A DNA stretch of 64,000 nucleotides from Cristatella mucedo (GCA_009760855.2 WPIO01000133.1:126001-190000); one strand, 5' to 3'; shown: positions 1 to 13,884, counted from the first letter of the stretch. Notes: a model not told the origin generated them from the sequence alone. Numbers and translations: made by a program.

Positions 1-3000
1 CAGCTTAATTCCGCCGTAAATTGTCTGCTTTCCGCCTTGTACGATGCAAATGCGAGCCGCAGGTAGTAAGGTGGTCTCCTGATCAATGCGGTCGTAGGGT
101 CGACTGCATCAGCAGACAATCCTATATCGCCTGTCACATGCGGAGTGGGTTGGTAACCGTGAAAGCTCCTCTGCCACTACATAAAAGAGGCTCTGAATAA
201 GCTAGTCTTTACTTTTTCTGGGTTTACCTTTTTAAGCTGCTTGATGCCCAGTGATCGCAACCAGCTCAAATGAGCCATTGCGTTACGTGTGAAGTGGTTA
301 ACTGCTTGCTGGCCGGTTAAGTCAATACGATGCAGTTATAATTTTAGAAACTGAAGAACGTTATTTGTCACGCCCCTTACCACAATGTTTTGAAGCATTT
401 GAACCAATAACGAAGATTTTTGAACAAACACAGTTTTTATAGTATGCTAAGAGAATTGAATTTCTGTCCAGGTCATTTACTGCTGACGAAAAAATTAACT
501 AACCAAAACTTTAGTGCCATGCATGGCGTCACATATGCAAGAGCACACATGTTAAATGCTTAGAGTAGCACGCAAAAGCAATCAGATTTGTAGCAGCCGC
601 TTATTAAGATCTTTTGCTGGAAACATGCAGTAAATCTACTTTCCTGTTGCCAAATGTGGCGCGTCCTTTCAAGACGTCCTAAGCTACTACTACAGTGCTA
701 CTCACTCCCTCAAACTCCCTCCTGATTTCACACTTGCTCTTTTTTTAGCATTAGATGAAGTATTTTGGCTTACTTTTGCACTGTATGCCACTTATTTTTT
801 GAGTACGCTAGCGAAAAAACCACGAAGCTTGTCACCCATATAGTCCTTGTGCCTTTTCAAATTTATATGGAGATAAGCATAACATTACGTAGCCTACGAT
901 GCTTAGGTACGCTCGTAAAGCACAGCTGACCGGTACACATGTGTCTGTAGCTGAGAATCTAAGGATTCATGGTCCTTGCAGAACTTTACGAGTGAGCAAG
1001 TTACAGACTTTTTCGGTGCATAGTTGCTGTAGGCTCGATGACAGTAACATCTCAATTTAGCGCCCGGAATTGCAGACGGCGAGCCGTGGACGAGCTGATG
1101 GCATGCGAGTGCACTTGGTGGAGCGCGGAGGTCGGGTAGGAAAGCAAGCTGGTGCTTGCGCAGTGTGTGCTGACCTGTAAGCTTAAGACTGAGAAACTTG
1201 AAATTAATTCACTGCTCCATCCAGTGGACAGTCTGAAATCAGAGCCAGGGTGATGTGGCAGCCTTACGTCCTAGACGACAAATCAGACTAACTACTGAGC
1301 ACTGTTCTACTGGCAGGCAATTAAGTGTGCAGGCTGCGAGTCAGGCATTAGGAATGTTGCATCAATCTAGATGCGATGTCATAAATACGAGAACTAGATT
1401 GATTGCATTACTGTTCACACGTAAGCGGCCTTGATTTTGGCAATCTGCCTTTAGGCAGCATGTCAAGAAAATGCTTATAAAAGATTGGACCAACAATTGA
1501 GTTAGCTATTAAGAATCAAGTATTAAGTATGCAGTATCAAGTAGCTATTAATGGTGCTATTTAAAAGACAAAAATTCGTAAATAGGATCTGAAGTTTTGA
1601 CCACTGCCATGCAAAATGCAAACCATATCCAAAGCAGATGCAAAACGAAGCGATTGGTCTAGAACTGACAATTAACCGGTCTCGGCATCACACGCGACGT
1701 ATGTCGAAACTTTTTGAACCTTGGTAGATCAAAGTACATGTGAGTAAAGCCTATTGGAAAGCATCCATTTGACTTTTATGCACCTTCAACTACAATTCAT
1801 ATTTGTGATTCGGAGAAATCCATGCATCAGCCGATACTTCATGGATCAGAGTAAATATCCTAAGGCCATTTCAGCTCTGCTTGCATTGCACTGAGTCAAC
1901 TTATTTCCAATTTCGGTTTCGCAAGCTATGCTGTACTTTATCCATGCTACATGCGAGTCTTAGTAGCTATCGCAACCTCCCCAGTTACAACCGGCAATAA
2001 AAGAGTGTCTGCTCGAGGACTCGAGAACTCATAACCTCATCCTGGATAGGGAATCGCAGCAGGCCACGCGGCACTGCAACAGTCGTTGTGTCGGGTTGAT
2101 TCGCCGGCTTTCCAGTTTCTTTCAACAGTCGAGCGGCAATCAGGAGGCGGGGCAACGTGCCTTCTAAAGAACGTGTCGTTGGTTGTGCACCGGCGGCTCG
2201 ATCTATGTGAAGCAAAAACTCTCAAGGTGGTGAGTGGACACATCGTTGTGAGCGGCCGCAGGTGCGTGGGTGCTGAGGAGCAGTCGGTGCCGGCAACTTT
2301 TCAGCCAAGAGCAAAACAATCGTAAGGGATCGGTCGGCGCCTGCGTCTTTCCAATTTTCTGGTCTCACACGTCCAAAGTTCTCGGAACTGAAATGCGTTA
2401 GGGAATGCCGCTATGTCAGTCGCATGTCACTTCGTCAGTTGCATGAGCAATTAGTTCAGAGTACAGAGCGACCCAAGGTCACCAACGGAGGTGGGACTGA
2501 TGTCGAAAAAGGACATCACTTCAGTTGGGTAACCTGTTCAGTCCTAGTGATTGTTGACCTATCGAAGCTACTGCTCCTGTGCTCAATGCTGGAGCACAAA
2601 GCGTTGGATTTAGACTTCCAAGATGTTTCTAGAGGCGTCTCCGGGCACACTGCTAGCATTAATGGAGGCTCTTAAGTAGGCTCTACTCAAAGAGTCCACG
2701 GGTCCCCCGGCATGGGTCGGTTGCATCTCAGTTCCTTCATGTGTGTAACAGATTTCAGAGATTGTGGTCTTGATTTTCGTACCGTTGACCATGCCCCCAA
2801 CGGGACTCATATGCTCCACCTATTCAGTTTGAGGGCTACAGAAGGGCTACGTAAGCAACTGCAGCGTGCGTAGCATGTTGCTTCTAACCGTTATTGCCTT
2901 ACTGCGACGCCATTAACTCTCGCTTCCCTGACTGCATTGCAATCAAGCCGTCGAGGCCATTTCATCGACAGACAGATAAGGCACCCTTCGTAGATAAGCA

Positions 3001-3440
3001 TAGCTATCGCGTGATTTCTGTTTGCTCTCCCTCAGAATGGGCGGTTGGTGGTTGCTTCACTCGGAAAAATGCGAGCTGGGACCACCCACCGCTCGCCCAG
3101 CCATCGTGATTGCCTGTTGAGAAACTATGACTGAAAGCTAAGGTTTAACCTACAAACAAGACACTGCCGATACAAACAGGAAGTAGCGGCTCAGTAGAAA
3201 AAGTATCGACACAGCCTAGGTTAATATAGAGTACTGATTCTCGTGTTACTATTACTATTAATATTAATAACAAGAATTCTCTTGATTTGTACTCTAATAG
3301 ATCCGCATCTCTATTCCAACGCTTTGCAACTAGCAGCAAGGAAGCAGCAGCATGCCAACTGAATACTGACATCTCACAGCCCATCGGCTCGTACGAAAAA
3401 ATTAGCACCCGCCATGAGTAAATGCTTTGAGAAATAGGAG
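1..3440. other. no recognisable gene
   Basis: Both strands were read and no exon, RNA gene or transposon could be supported. The open frames between about 2.0 and 2.8 kb are short, overlap on opposite strands and match no family I recognise. Confidence 0.5.
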
Positions 3441-3447
3441 GTTAACA

Positions 3448-3735
3448 GTTTCAAATCTGGTCAGGTCAGGGGAATTTGCCATGTCAGTTAATAAATGCTG
3501 TGAGAATGCTGTGAGTAATATCTAATAATAATGATGATTATAATACACTTGATAAAGCGAGCTCAGAGAACTCAATCTCTTTCTAGGTGCTTTACATTTG
3601 CTGCAATGGATATGCAATCGGATGGTCAGTTGTATCGTGATTGAATAATAACATGAATAACATCGTATAGGTGGCTGACCATTTTAAATCTGGTCAGGTC
3701 AGGGGAATTTGCCATGTCAGTCAATAGTGAGAATG
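3448..3735 (-). repeat. LINE-A 3'-end fragment with internal duplication
   Basis: Positions 3525-3625 match the reverse complement of the LINE-A 3' end: TAA-rich tail, 'cacttgataaagcg', 'agagaactcaatctctttc', then 'gctttacatttgctgca'. A block containing 'aaatctggtcaggtcagggg' occurs twice, near 3456 and near 3692, on either side of the tail. This suggests two truncated copies or a local duplication. No coding capacity remains. Confidence 0.7.
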
Positions 3736-4017
3736 CAGCGAAGACTCGAAGCATTTCAGCAGGTGGGCTCTACATGCTGACACCTAGCTTTACTTTAACG
3801 TCGCAAGATATCAATACGTAGACGGGCTTAATAACACTGCGATATCTCGTCAATGGACGATGCTTGAATGGAGCAGCCGCTGCTGCACACAGCGTACAAG
3901 TGCAGGTCGAGTCCACTGCAGGTGTCCGCCGTCTCACGTGTTTCCGCTTTGGAGGCTGCGGACTTGCCGGCTGCAGCGAACTCACTGCTTACTGGCCTAC
4001 CAGCATGTGCGATAAGG

Positions 4018-4628
4018 TGATTGCAGCTGGTGCAAAACTCTGCAGCTAGGCTTGTCTGTCGTGAGCGTCACAGTTGCTACATTACTCCACTTCTCGCCGA
4101 CCTGCACTGGCTACCAGTCAAGCAACGGATTGACTTCAAGGTTTTGTCGCTCACTTTTAGGTCCCTTCATTCTATGGCTCCAGCCTATCAGTCAGATATA
4201 CTACCCCATCAGGCCAAGCATCGTACGACCCGCTTTTCGGAATCCAACAGTCTAAAAATACCTTAAATCCTTTGGAGACCGTGCCTTTAGTTCATATGCT
4301 CCCAAAGCCTAGAACTCCCTCCCGACCTGCGTCAGAACATCCCCTGACCTGACCACATTTAAAAGGAACCTAAAAAAACACCTATTGAGGACAGCATTTA
4401 CTGGGTCCCTGTGATTCGTCCTTGATGTGCTTATGCGTGCTGACACTGTGCATGCTGCCACTAACCACATTTGCATGCTGACCCTGTGCATGTCACCCCT
4501 AACCATATTATTCATTTCGATTGTTTTTCAAGCATGATTTTACTTACCATTCCATTGAATTTCACTTTACAGCAAATGTAAAGCGCTTAGAGAGAGATTA
4601 AGTTCTCTGAGGGCGCTTTATCAAGTGA

Positions 4629-4660
<32 letters not shown>
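4018..4660 (+). mobile_element. LINE-A, 5'-truncated copy with reverse-transcriptase C-terminus
   Basis: The plus strand encodes the last part of a CR1/L2-type ORF2, including 'LLADLHWLPVKQRIDFKVL' and, after a frame break near 4262, 'FGDRAFSSYAPKAWNSLP'-like codons. The 3' UTR follows: a hairpin around 4575-4620 ('agcgc...agagagattaagttctctgagggcgct') and an (ATT)n tail at about 4626-4660. Frameshifts and a stop near 4263 show that it is dead. It is a good reference for the LINE-A 3' end because tail and hairpin are both complete. Confidence 0.8.
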
Positions 4661-4661
<1 letters not shown>

Positions 4662-4699
4662 GTTTAGGCTAGCCCAGGAGGCACGCCGGACGGCGGACG

Positions 4700-4775
4700 C
4701 TGATTCCCACAGGGAGGTCAGTGGTAGCACCGCTTTCAGAGGAGCGGTTCGGAATCCCACGAGAGCCAGCTCCGT
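4700..4775 (+). other. tRNA-like A-box/B-box pair
   Basis: 'GGTCAGTGGTAGCACC' resembles a tRNA D-arm/A-box. About 30 nt later 'GGTTCGGAATCCC' resembles a B-box with one extra base. The spacing is short, and no acceptor or anticodon stem closes convincingly, so this is at best a truncated tRNA pseudogene or SINE head. Confidence 0.25.
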
Positions 4776-5180
4776 ACTGCTGCTGCGGCTGTCGCTTCCG
4801 CTGCCGCTGTTGCCACTGCTGCTGCTGTTGCAGCTTTTGCTACAGCTGCTAACTCTATCTTGCCAGTTAAAATCGACGGCTAGAGTTTGGCAATGAAAAC
4901 TCTACGTTAGAGTCAACAGGGGATAGAATCTACGCGATCTTTGTCTGTGAGCTAGACGCTCAAAGAGCTTTGCCGGAGCTGCTATTGAGCGAAGCATGAG
5001 CCTGTAGCCAGCCAACGGGAGCTAATCGCCTGGATCGGCGAAGACCCTCATTCCAAAGCAAATTCGGAGCTTTGCGTAATTTCTTACGGGTACAGGCTCG
5101 CATCCTTTCAAAACTTGTGGTTTCAGCTTGCCACTCACTCGCGAGGCCACTGCTGCCTCGACGTCTGGTCGCAATCACCT

Positions 5181-5583
5181 CGGCAACCTTCGCAGCGACG
5201 GTAAAATCACCCTGTTGGAGGGCTGCGGTCACGTGGCCACCGCTGACACCGCCGCTCGCGTCCGCTGCGCCTGTTGCTGCTGAACGCGAACTCAACAGAA
5301 ATAATGGGCTTTTAAAAGTCTCGGAGCGATGCAGTTCATTGTATTCTCTCCGGCCTTCAATCTCGGGGCAGTTACTTTAAAAATGCGGCGCTCAGCTTCC
5401 GGTTAACTTCCGGCCGCCACCCGGCAACCTTCGCAGCGACGAAAAAACGCCTAGCTAGAGCACCGTGGTCACGTGGCCGTCGGCTTCGCCTGCTGCCGCT
5501 GCTGTTTAAGGTGAACGTGACCGAACTGGTAATCGGTAAAAAGTCGCTGAGCGATGCAGTTCACTGTATTCTGTCCGGCCTTC
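5181..5583. repeat. diverged tandem duplication, unit about 241 bp
   Basis: Copy 1 (5181-5358) and copy 2 (5422-5583) both start 'cggcaaccttcgcagcgacg', carry 'ggtcacgtggcc' in the middle, and end 'gcgatgcagttcaytgtatt' followed by 'ctstccggccttc'. The middles have diverged. The block is GC-rich and lies directly 3' of the CD225 gene. Open frames across it on both strands are rich in Ala and Arg and look like composition artefacts. Confidence 0.75.
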
Positions 5584-5846
5584 GTCGTTGGCGCAATCGC
5601 TATCAAAAGGCTGCGTTCCGCTTCCGCTTTTTTAGCCGCTTTCGCATTGCCCGCCGCACCGGCCAACCGCTCGAGCGAGCACTTGCGTTGGAGGCGGCGG
5701 CAGCGGCAGTGGCTGTGACAGCGGCGGCAGTGGCGGCAGCTCGTTGCCGCTATACTGTGCGAGGGCGTACGCTCACAGTGCCCCGCGTGCCAGCGAGCGC
5801 GCACTCAACGCCGCTTATAGAGCGCACGGCCAGAGCTTCAGGGACG

Positions 5847-6664
<818 letters not shown>

Positions 6665-6980
6665 TATCGCCTCGCGTAGTGCCGCTGGACGGAAGAAGCA
6701 GGAGAGGAGACGGAAGCTCGGACTTCAGCTCTGACTCCCTGCAGCTGTCAGGGCGAGCTCTGCAATGATCGTCAAGATGAGCTGCACGACCGCTCTTAAA
6801 TGCGATAGCGATTTATCCTCGATAAATATTTGCGTTTTTCAGACGCCGGCCATTCGCCCTACGGCAGTTCTCTCGAAAATAAATAAACTCACAGCGAGCT
6901 ATCAGCATGTGACCGCAGATACGAATCCTTTTGCCATTGGACGGCTCATTTAGCCGCTTCGCTCTTGAGTAAGAGTTAAT

Positions 6981-7092
<112 letters not shown>

Positions 7093-7169
7093 CAGAGAGA
7101 GCAGCGAATACACAGAGTGACCTAGAGTGAGAGAGGAAGACAGACAGAACGAGCAATGCTTTCACGTCC

Positions 7170-7214
<45 letters not shown>

Positions 7215-7219
<5 letters not shown>

Positions 7220-8250
7220 TCGTTTTAACGTTCTCTGGACGCGCCTTCTTCTGCACTTGGCGAAGTGCCAGTCATGCACCTCACGCTTTTTAAGGCAGGA
7301 GCGTCCCGTTCACCCCACCACTCCTGCGGCTCCTCCATCTTGTCACCGAGCCCTGTCTCGAGACAAGCCGCTCGGGTCGACAGCTAGAGTGTGCGTAATG
7401 AGCGAGCGACGGGCACCAAGAGAGGGCTTATTTTTCTCGTCTCGAAAGATTGGACTAGTGGAGTGAGCCAGCTTCGAGCGTCGTCGTCGTCGAGACGGGA
7501 GGCGTAGAGGGCGAGCAAGGTGAACCAGTGGCGAAGGGTCGCTCTGCCTCTGATGATAGCGGGAAGCGACAGAGACATGATTGGCGATCGGCACGAGACG
7601 CAGGCATGCGACAGCTCGCTTCCCGGGGCCGTCCTTGACATCCGCCCTCGCGTTCTCGACGTCCTTTTGGCCAATCGGGCCCTCAGAAGCCGAAAGCCGG
7701 CCCTCGGAAGCCGTGGACGTTTCTCATCGATGCACATCGCAAAGCATTCGAGCTAATTTCCCATCCGATTCGCCGTTGGGTCAGGGATTCAAAGTTGACA
7801 TGGCGCAGATTCCAAACCCGAGAACAGCGAGGGACGCACGTAGCGTTCGGCGCCGTCGGAAGCCGCCTCCTAACACAGCGATCGTGGCGCAGAGCCTCGA
7901 CGAGGCGGCGTCCCTCGAGCGATTCTCGCCGCTTCGTCCGCCGGTGACGGATGGCGGCTTTTGGTTGGATCACGTAGCAACGGAGCCGCCGCGTCGTCAC
8001 GGTCGATTTAACCGAGGACGAAAGCAGACGAAAAGCGGCGAAAGTCGCCACTTTCGATCTTTGACTCGGGCACCGGATCGCGAGTGGGAGGTGACCACGT
8101 CTCGACGTGCCCTGCACCCTGCACGAGTTTGCTGTCGAAATATAGATGCTGCACAATCTTATAGTACTTTCGTTCAATTATTTCCACCCAATATTTAACC
8201 TGGTAACTCTCGGTCGACAGAAGTGCCGACGTAGCTTTACTTGACAAAAT
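7215..8250. other. CpG-rich region without a supported gene
   Basis: The stretch is GC- and CpG-rich compared with its surroundings, and open frames of 164-205 codons overlap on both strands. The predicted products are Arg/Ser/Pro-rich, show no domain, and have no convincing splice or start context. It may be promoter-type DNA or an unmethylated island. From 8250 to about 9000 nothing is recognised. Confidence 0.35.
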
Positions 8251-9004
8251 TTATTGTGACTCGAAAACTATTGCGCGTTCTTCGAAATATCAATTAATAT
8301 AGAAAATATATAAATGTTGCTATTGTCCACGTGAACTGTCTTGTACGGGCTCGCGCGTGCTAAAAAGGGGCAAGCAGTTATCCTTGAATATGTGTAGGTG
8401 ACTTTTCAGCTGACCTAAAGTGACTAAATAAATGAAGCACCTTCAGTGCAAAGCGAGATGTGATTTGTTATTATTAACGGTAACTACATGATAGACCAGT
8501 TCCTTGTGTTTGTGAAAGACATCATTGTGTAGCTATTACAACCATCCTCTTGAAATTGAAATAACTCCATTAATTAGGCCCTCCCGAAGTGAGGTTCTTA
8601 TGCTTAAGTTCTCACAATTCTCAAGTTAATCCAAATAGGAAAACAGGTATCAGCCTATCGCCTTTGACCGCGTTCAGACAATCGTAGATTGGCATAGCAC
8701 ACCAGATAGCAAAGATTTGGTCGTAATATAGCTATGATTTTATCGTATCCTTGCGCTCGGTGTCCCGTTGAATTCGCCAAGCTTTGGAATACTCAGGCGA
8801 CTACCGCCTCACCGGCAGGCCTTCAGGCGTGCCCTCGAACGGCCAGCGTTTTGCTAATGCTTTAACCAACCGGCATCCCTTGAGGGCAGATCCGTCGACC
8901 GATGCAATGTGTCCATCTGATGTGTGCCACCACGTCACTGTCTAAATTGCTGCTAGATTACATCCAACTCGTGGTCGTATGGTTTGAATTTTTGATGTGA
9001 GTTT

Positions 9005-9340
9005 AACTTCTATAATAAAAATACTAACAACAGATTTTTGCAGCACCCTCAGAGAACTGGATCTTGTTCTAGGCACGCTGCGTATGCTGCAAAGCTAGCA
9101 CTATTGACTGGCTGGTGGCAGCTGGTTCAATCTCAACAGGCGTGACATGCTTATTATAATAATAATAGTAATAATGCACTTGATAAAGCGCCTTGAGAGA
9201 ACTCAATTGCTTTCTAGGCGCTTTACATTTGCTGCAAAGGGATGCTTAGAGGTGGCACTCACAGGGTTAGCATGCAAACTTTGAGGCAGAATGCAAAGTG
9301 ACAGCACGCATAAGCACATAAAGGTCATAACGCATGGACC
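9005..9340 (-). repeat. two LINE-A 3'-end fragments
   Basis: Positions 9005-9095 are a strongly diverged copy of the tail and hairpin region ('cagagaactggatcttgttctagg'). Positions 9155-9340 carry a clearer copy, from TAA-rich tail through 'cacttgataaagcgcc' to 'gcatgcaaactttgaggcag'. Both are inverted and non-coding. Confidence 0.7.
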
Positions 9341-9388
9341 CGCTAAATGCTGTGATAGACGGCTGCCGTTTAGCTTCTGTTTAAGCAT

Positions 9389-9790
9389 TCACAAGTAGGT
9401 GGAAATCGTGATGCCAGTCCGCCGCGTGTTTCGGGCTTTGGAAGTTATGCAAATTAAAAGCAGCCGATTTATGCATCGTAGAAGCGGGACGGTAGGAATA
9501 GGGTCTAGAGCACTGGCTGTCTTCTTTGAATGTGACATGAACTTCAGGATGAGGTCACTAGTGGCCTCCTTGAAAGTTGACATTGAGGTGCTGCACGGAA
9601 TTAAGGGACATAACTCCAGCGGGACGCTGCCGCACTAACGATAGCTTCCCAGTTCATCCCCGATCTTCTTGACGAAGAAGATAAAGAAGCGATCAGCTAG
9701 TTCGTCACTAGGATCAATAAATAAGGTGCTAACATGGGAAGGATTTATCGTAGACATGAGCGTTTTCGAAAGGCGGATCTGTGATTTAAG
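9389..9790 (-). mobile_element. LINE reverse-transcriptase remnant of a third type (LINE-C)
   Basis: On the minus strand 'FMSHSKKTASALDPIPTVPL' matches the segment at the start of LINE reverse-transcriptase domains (usually S-K-x-C-x-L-D-P-I-P-T-x-L). Upstream frames include a 'FFIFFVKKI'-like stretch. Its wording differs from LINE-B, whose equivalent is 'KKRSSPEDPIPSSLW', so it is listed apart. The frame is broken and no end is visible. Confidence 0.5.
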
Positions 9791-9989
9791 CCTTGTGACT
9801 TGGCCTTTTCTAGGATCGATTGCTTCGTTCTAAAGTTATACGTTCCTCGTATGTCTGTCACTAGACGGTCAGTCCTCATCTTTTTCTGGCTTTTTCATGC
9901 GTGGGCTAAGTAGAACCTAACTGGTTTAATATTTGCAGTAAATCATAGGCAGTGTGGGCGAGGGCGAATTGTGCGCTTGGTAAAGTGAT

Positions 9990-10075
9990 AATACTAATAA
10001 TAATATTACATTTGCTAAAGCGCCCTCAGAGAACTCAATATTTCTCTAGGTGCTTTACATTTTCTGCAAAAGAAC
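9990..10075 (-). repeat. LINE-A 3'-end fragment
   Basis: TAA-rich tail, then 'gcgccctcagagaactcaat' and 'aggtgctttacattttctgc'. The following 10080-10980 contains nothing recognisable apart from short random open frames. Confidence 0.7.
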
Positions 10076-10982
10076 AATGTGGAAACTGGTCGAGCGTGGC
10101 AGCTCGTGTCGTGGCATAACATTAAAAAATGTGGACTTGTGGGAAAGGGCATTGGGCAGCAATGGCGAAGAGGATATTTTGACGTGGACAGCATCCATGT
10201 GAAAGGTGCTGCGGTTGCGCGAGTCACTAGTTATTTAGATTTGAAAGCATGCACACACACTATATTCTGAATGCGAGCTTAACGTGTTCAGATGCTAAGA
10301 ATTTGGTGATAGTAGTAAGCAGTAGCAGCATAACAGTCTGCAGAGCATGCGACTCTTGGTATGAGTAGTTTCATGCATGAGAGCCACAAGAATGAATCAG
10401 TTAGTGAGAGAAATCCGATGCTGAATGAGTCAGAACAGTTATTAAAAAATGAAGGTTACAATTATTCATAGCGAAGAAAGATAGATTTGATGCATGCACA
10501 ATTTAACTGAGATCAGATGAATCTAAGATACAGGCGGACTTTGGACCCGGAAGTCTACTGCTGCTATTAGCAACTTAGAGTTGGCGGAACTCAAAACGAT
10601 AGATTTGAAAGCTTCTTGGAGGGGACTATAGAAGACTCGGAATTAAATTACCGTCATGTGGATGATATCAAATTTAATACTAGTTTCGATCCACCGATCG
10701 AGTTTGAAAGAACGGGGAGGCTGTTGGAGTTGCCTCGTTAACCCTAGAGCAGTTAACCAATTTAAGCCAGGTCTCGGTCAAGGCGAGCAGGGTGAGGCCT
10801 CTTTTTTTGAAAGAAAAATTGTAGCCTATTGATAGGAGCTTATTGCGCATTGAGCGGGGATTAAAAAGGCAAGAGTTAAAATGGGCCAGTGGAGTTTATT
10901 GCAGGCCTGACAAGTTTGGGAATTCTAAACGAGCTGAGCCTCCAGTCGCAACCCTCACGCCATGCTGTGATTTCATTTTTCT

Positions 10983-11350
10983 AATAATAATAATAATAAT
11001 GCACTTGATAAAGCGCCCTCAGAGAACTTAATCTCTTTCTAGGCGCTTTATATTTGCTGCAAAGGAAAATGCAATTGAATGGTGAGTAAAATCATGCTTG
11101 AAAAACAAACAAACTAAATAACATGGTTAGGGGTGACATGCACAGGGTCAGCATGCAAATGTGGTTAGTGGCAGCATGCACAGTGTCAGTATGCATAAGC
11201 ACATGAAGGACGAATTACAGGGACCTACTAAATACTGTCCTAAATAAGTGTGTTTTTAAGTTCCTTTAAAATGTGGTCAGGTCGGGGGATTTTCTGACGC
11301 AGGTCGGGAGGGAGTTCTAGGCTTAGGGAGCATACGAACTAAATGCACGG
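10983..11350 (-). mobile_element. LINE-A, 3' UTR and ORF2 end
   Basis: A (TAA)n tail at 10983-10999 is followed by the whole LINE-A 3' UTR in reverse, up to the codons for the '...AWNSLP' end of ORF2 around 11300-11345. It is similar to the copies at 4.0 kb and 50.1 kb. Non-functional fragment. Confidence 0.8.
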
Positions 11351-11654
11351 TCTCTAATGCATAATTTACGGACCGTGGCAACAGCAAGCAAATTCAAGAA
11401 TGTAATGGAACGACGGTAGCAAAACGATAATTGGTACGCAAGCTTACGGTTAACAAGCTGGCTTCTAGCAACCGCCGAATCTAATGCTGCAGCCCCCGTA
11501 GGGAAGGCCACCCAGCCGGAGGCAGTAAACGTTTATACGTCCACAGGCAGGCAATTTATTTGAAGTTACTTTCAAGCGCAACAAGCCGAGACAATTTTGA
11601 CCATGCGTACAGTTTTGCTCCTCTACTTGGGCAACGCCCAGTTGCAACGACAAC

Positions 11655-12665
11655 TGCTTTTAAGGATTAGCACCGGAAACACGGGGATGCATGAGTGCTC
11701 ACACATGCATAAACAGGATGCACACACTGCACTAGTCTTGCTTGATTTGTCAGCTGCATTCGACACTATTGATCTCAATATTCTAATGGAACGATTGAGA
11801 GCAACGATAGGTCAGGCAGACGAAGCCCTGGCATCGTTCAAATAGTACTTGTCTGGTTTAGTCTCTGTCACGGGGTGGCTAAGTTTCATGCGACAGAAAA
11901 TTCATCAGTGGAACTCAGCCAACGTCCGTTCCTGATCGTTTGCTTTCCTTCATTTACATTGAGCCTCTGTGACCAGTTAAGCTTGAGCCGTTGAATCGAC
12001 AATCACTTTTGGGCTTACGATTCCCCGCTGTATTTGCCGCCGTTGGAGCCGCTGGAATCTGCTACAGCGACGGATTGGCCGTCTGCTTATCCTGCAAGCA
12101 TTATATCATGATAATTTGTCAAATTGCCTTGAACGTAATGGCGATACAATCAAACTGCTACTCACAGGCCATCCCAAGCGTGCGGCCGGACTCGGTGACT
12201 GTGGTCTTCTAAATAGTGATGCCGTTGTGAGACCATCATAATGTGCTTGGAATGTAGATGTCCTAATTCAAAGTCGCTTTTAACTTTTAGAATTTTGATC
12301 CAGAAGACCGCCGAAGATCTGCTAGCTATCTCCTCAAATCCTAAGAATAGGGTTTAGGTCTAAGATTAGTTATTATTTAGAGATGAGGGTTGCTAAAAGT
12401 TTACCTACCTTCTTGGTCATGTTTAAGTTAGACAGCTGCAATTCCGTTGTAACTTGAGCTGCCTAAAAGTCATGAAGCATCTGCAGGTAATGATGAATAT
12501 GGCTTCAAGACTAGTTAGGAAATTGCAGATGCTTACACCTATGTCTCCTTTGGTGAAAAAGGTATGATGGCTTCCGGTATGTCAACAGAGATAGACACAA
12601 GTTCTTACTCTGACCCACAAGGATCGCCATGGCTTGACTCTTTTATTCATACTGTGCACTAAGTT
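11655..12665 (+). mobile_element. LINE-B reverse-transcriptase fragment
   Basis: The plus strand encodes 'ALVLLDLSAAFDTIDLNILM', reverse-transcriptase motif A (LDLSAAFDTIDH in the family), then 'GHPKRAAGL' and, further on, diverged pieces matching '[10 protein letters not shown]'. Several stops and frameshifts are present. Parts of the polymerase domain between about 11.85 and 12.1 kb are not recognisable. Confidence 0.7.
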
Positions 12666-12709
12666 TAGTCTCATCGTGGCAGTAGGTCCTATTTGAAAAA
12701 TAAATTGAT

Positions 12710-13860
12710 AATAATAATTCATATGTATAGTGCCAGTACAGAACCTAATCTCTTTCTAGGCACTTCACATATGCTGTAAAGGAAGCGTGATCGAATGGTT
12801 AGTGGTAGCAAGCTCAATGGCAACAAGCATGATATAGTTAGAGGTGACTGGCAAAATGTCAAAGTGATTATTATACTGATATATATGATTATGATTAGCA
12901 TGATTAGTGGCAACATTTACAGTGTCATCACGCATCAGCCAAATAATGAATCACATGAACCTAGTCAATGCAATAATACATAGATGCGTTCTTTGCTTTT
13001 TTTCAGTGATGTCAGGGGATGTAGTGCATTCAGTCGAGAGTGAGTTCCACCTTTGGGAGCATACGAGCTAAAGGCACGGTCTCCAAATCATTACAGGTTC
13101 GTACGAGGTGGAGCTAACGACTTGATTCAGAAAGGAAAGTAGTACGATGCCGAGTCTGGTGAGGGATAGATCTGATGTATAGGCTGGATAGAGAGAATAA
13201 AGGGCACTAAAAGTGAGTGACTGAACCTTGAAATCGATGCTCTTCTTGACTGGGTGCCAGTGCAGGTCGGCAAGATATGGTCTGATGTGACAATTGCGTC
13301 GCTCACATAGGCAAGCCTAGTTGCAGAGGTTTTCACCAACTGCAAGCAATATTTGCACCAGCAGGTAGACCGTCAGGCAGTGAGTTACAGGTGTAGGGAT
13401 GGAATGCCTAAAATGCATAGACCAATTTGGATGTTATATCTCTGCCTAAGGGACATATATCTATGTTATGCAGCTTAAGGTACACCGACTTGACATCAAA
13501 TATGATGCGGTCGGCTCATGAAGGGCCATTTTTTTGGAGCAGGACACTTAGATTATGTGTATATTCAACAGGAAATGCGCTGGCGGAGCCGGTGCACTAG
13601 GTTTTTTGAAATTTCCGAATGACACTTAGTTTGCTTATAGCTAATAACTTGGTTTTGTCATCATTAAATTTAGAAAAACTTGCTGCCATCCATGTGCGGT
13701 TGTCATTAATACATGTAGCGAACATACGTAAAGAATTTGACGCGATGAAGAGCTGGGAGGGAGAAAAGCAACGGTACGACTGAGTGCCATCCGCATATTT
13801 CAAGGGTTCCTCTGCTGATCTTTGTACTTTTACATCAACGTCTCATACCGAGATAAGGCT
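12710..13860 (-). mobile_element. LINE-A, about 1.15 kb, reverse transcriptase C-half and 3' UTR
   Basis: In reverse, the TAA-rich 3' end (12710) is followed by the LINE-A 3' UTR, then ORF2 codons (13127-13345, equivalent to the LLADLHWLPV block) and a motif C region at 13597-13803 reading 'KYADGTQSYRCF', where the family has YADDTQLYLSF. The second catalytic Asp of motif C is Gly here, and there are stops, so it is dead. Confidence 0.7.
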
Positions 13861-13884
13861 TGAACCATGGCAGCGCTGTGCCAA

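Noticed and set aside
7581-8198. 205-codon plus-strand frame
   Set aside because: A minus-strand frame of similar length overlaps it; both are explained by high GC, and neither shows a domain or codon signature.
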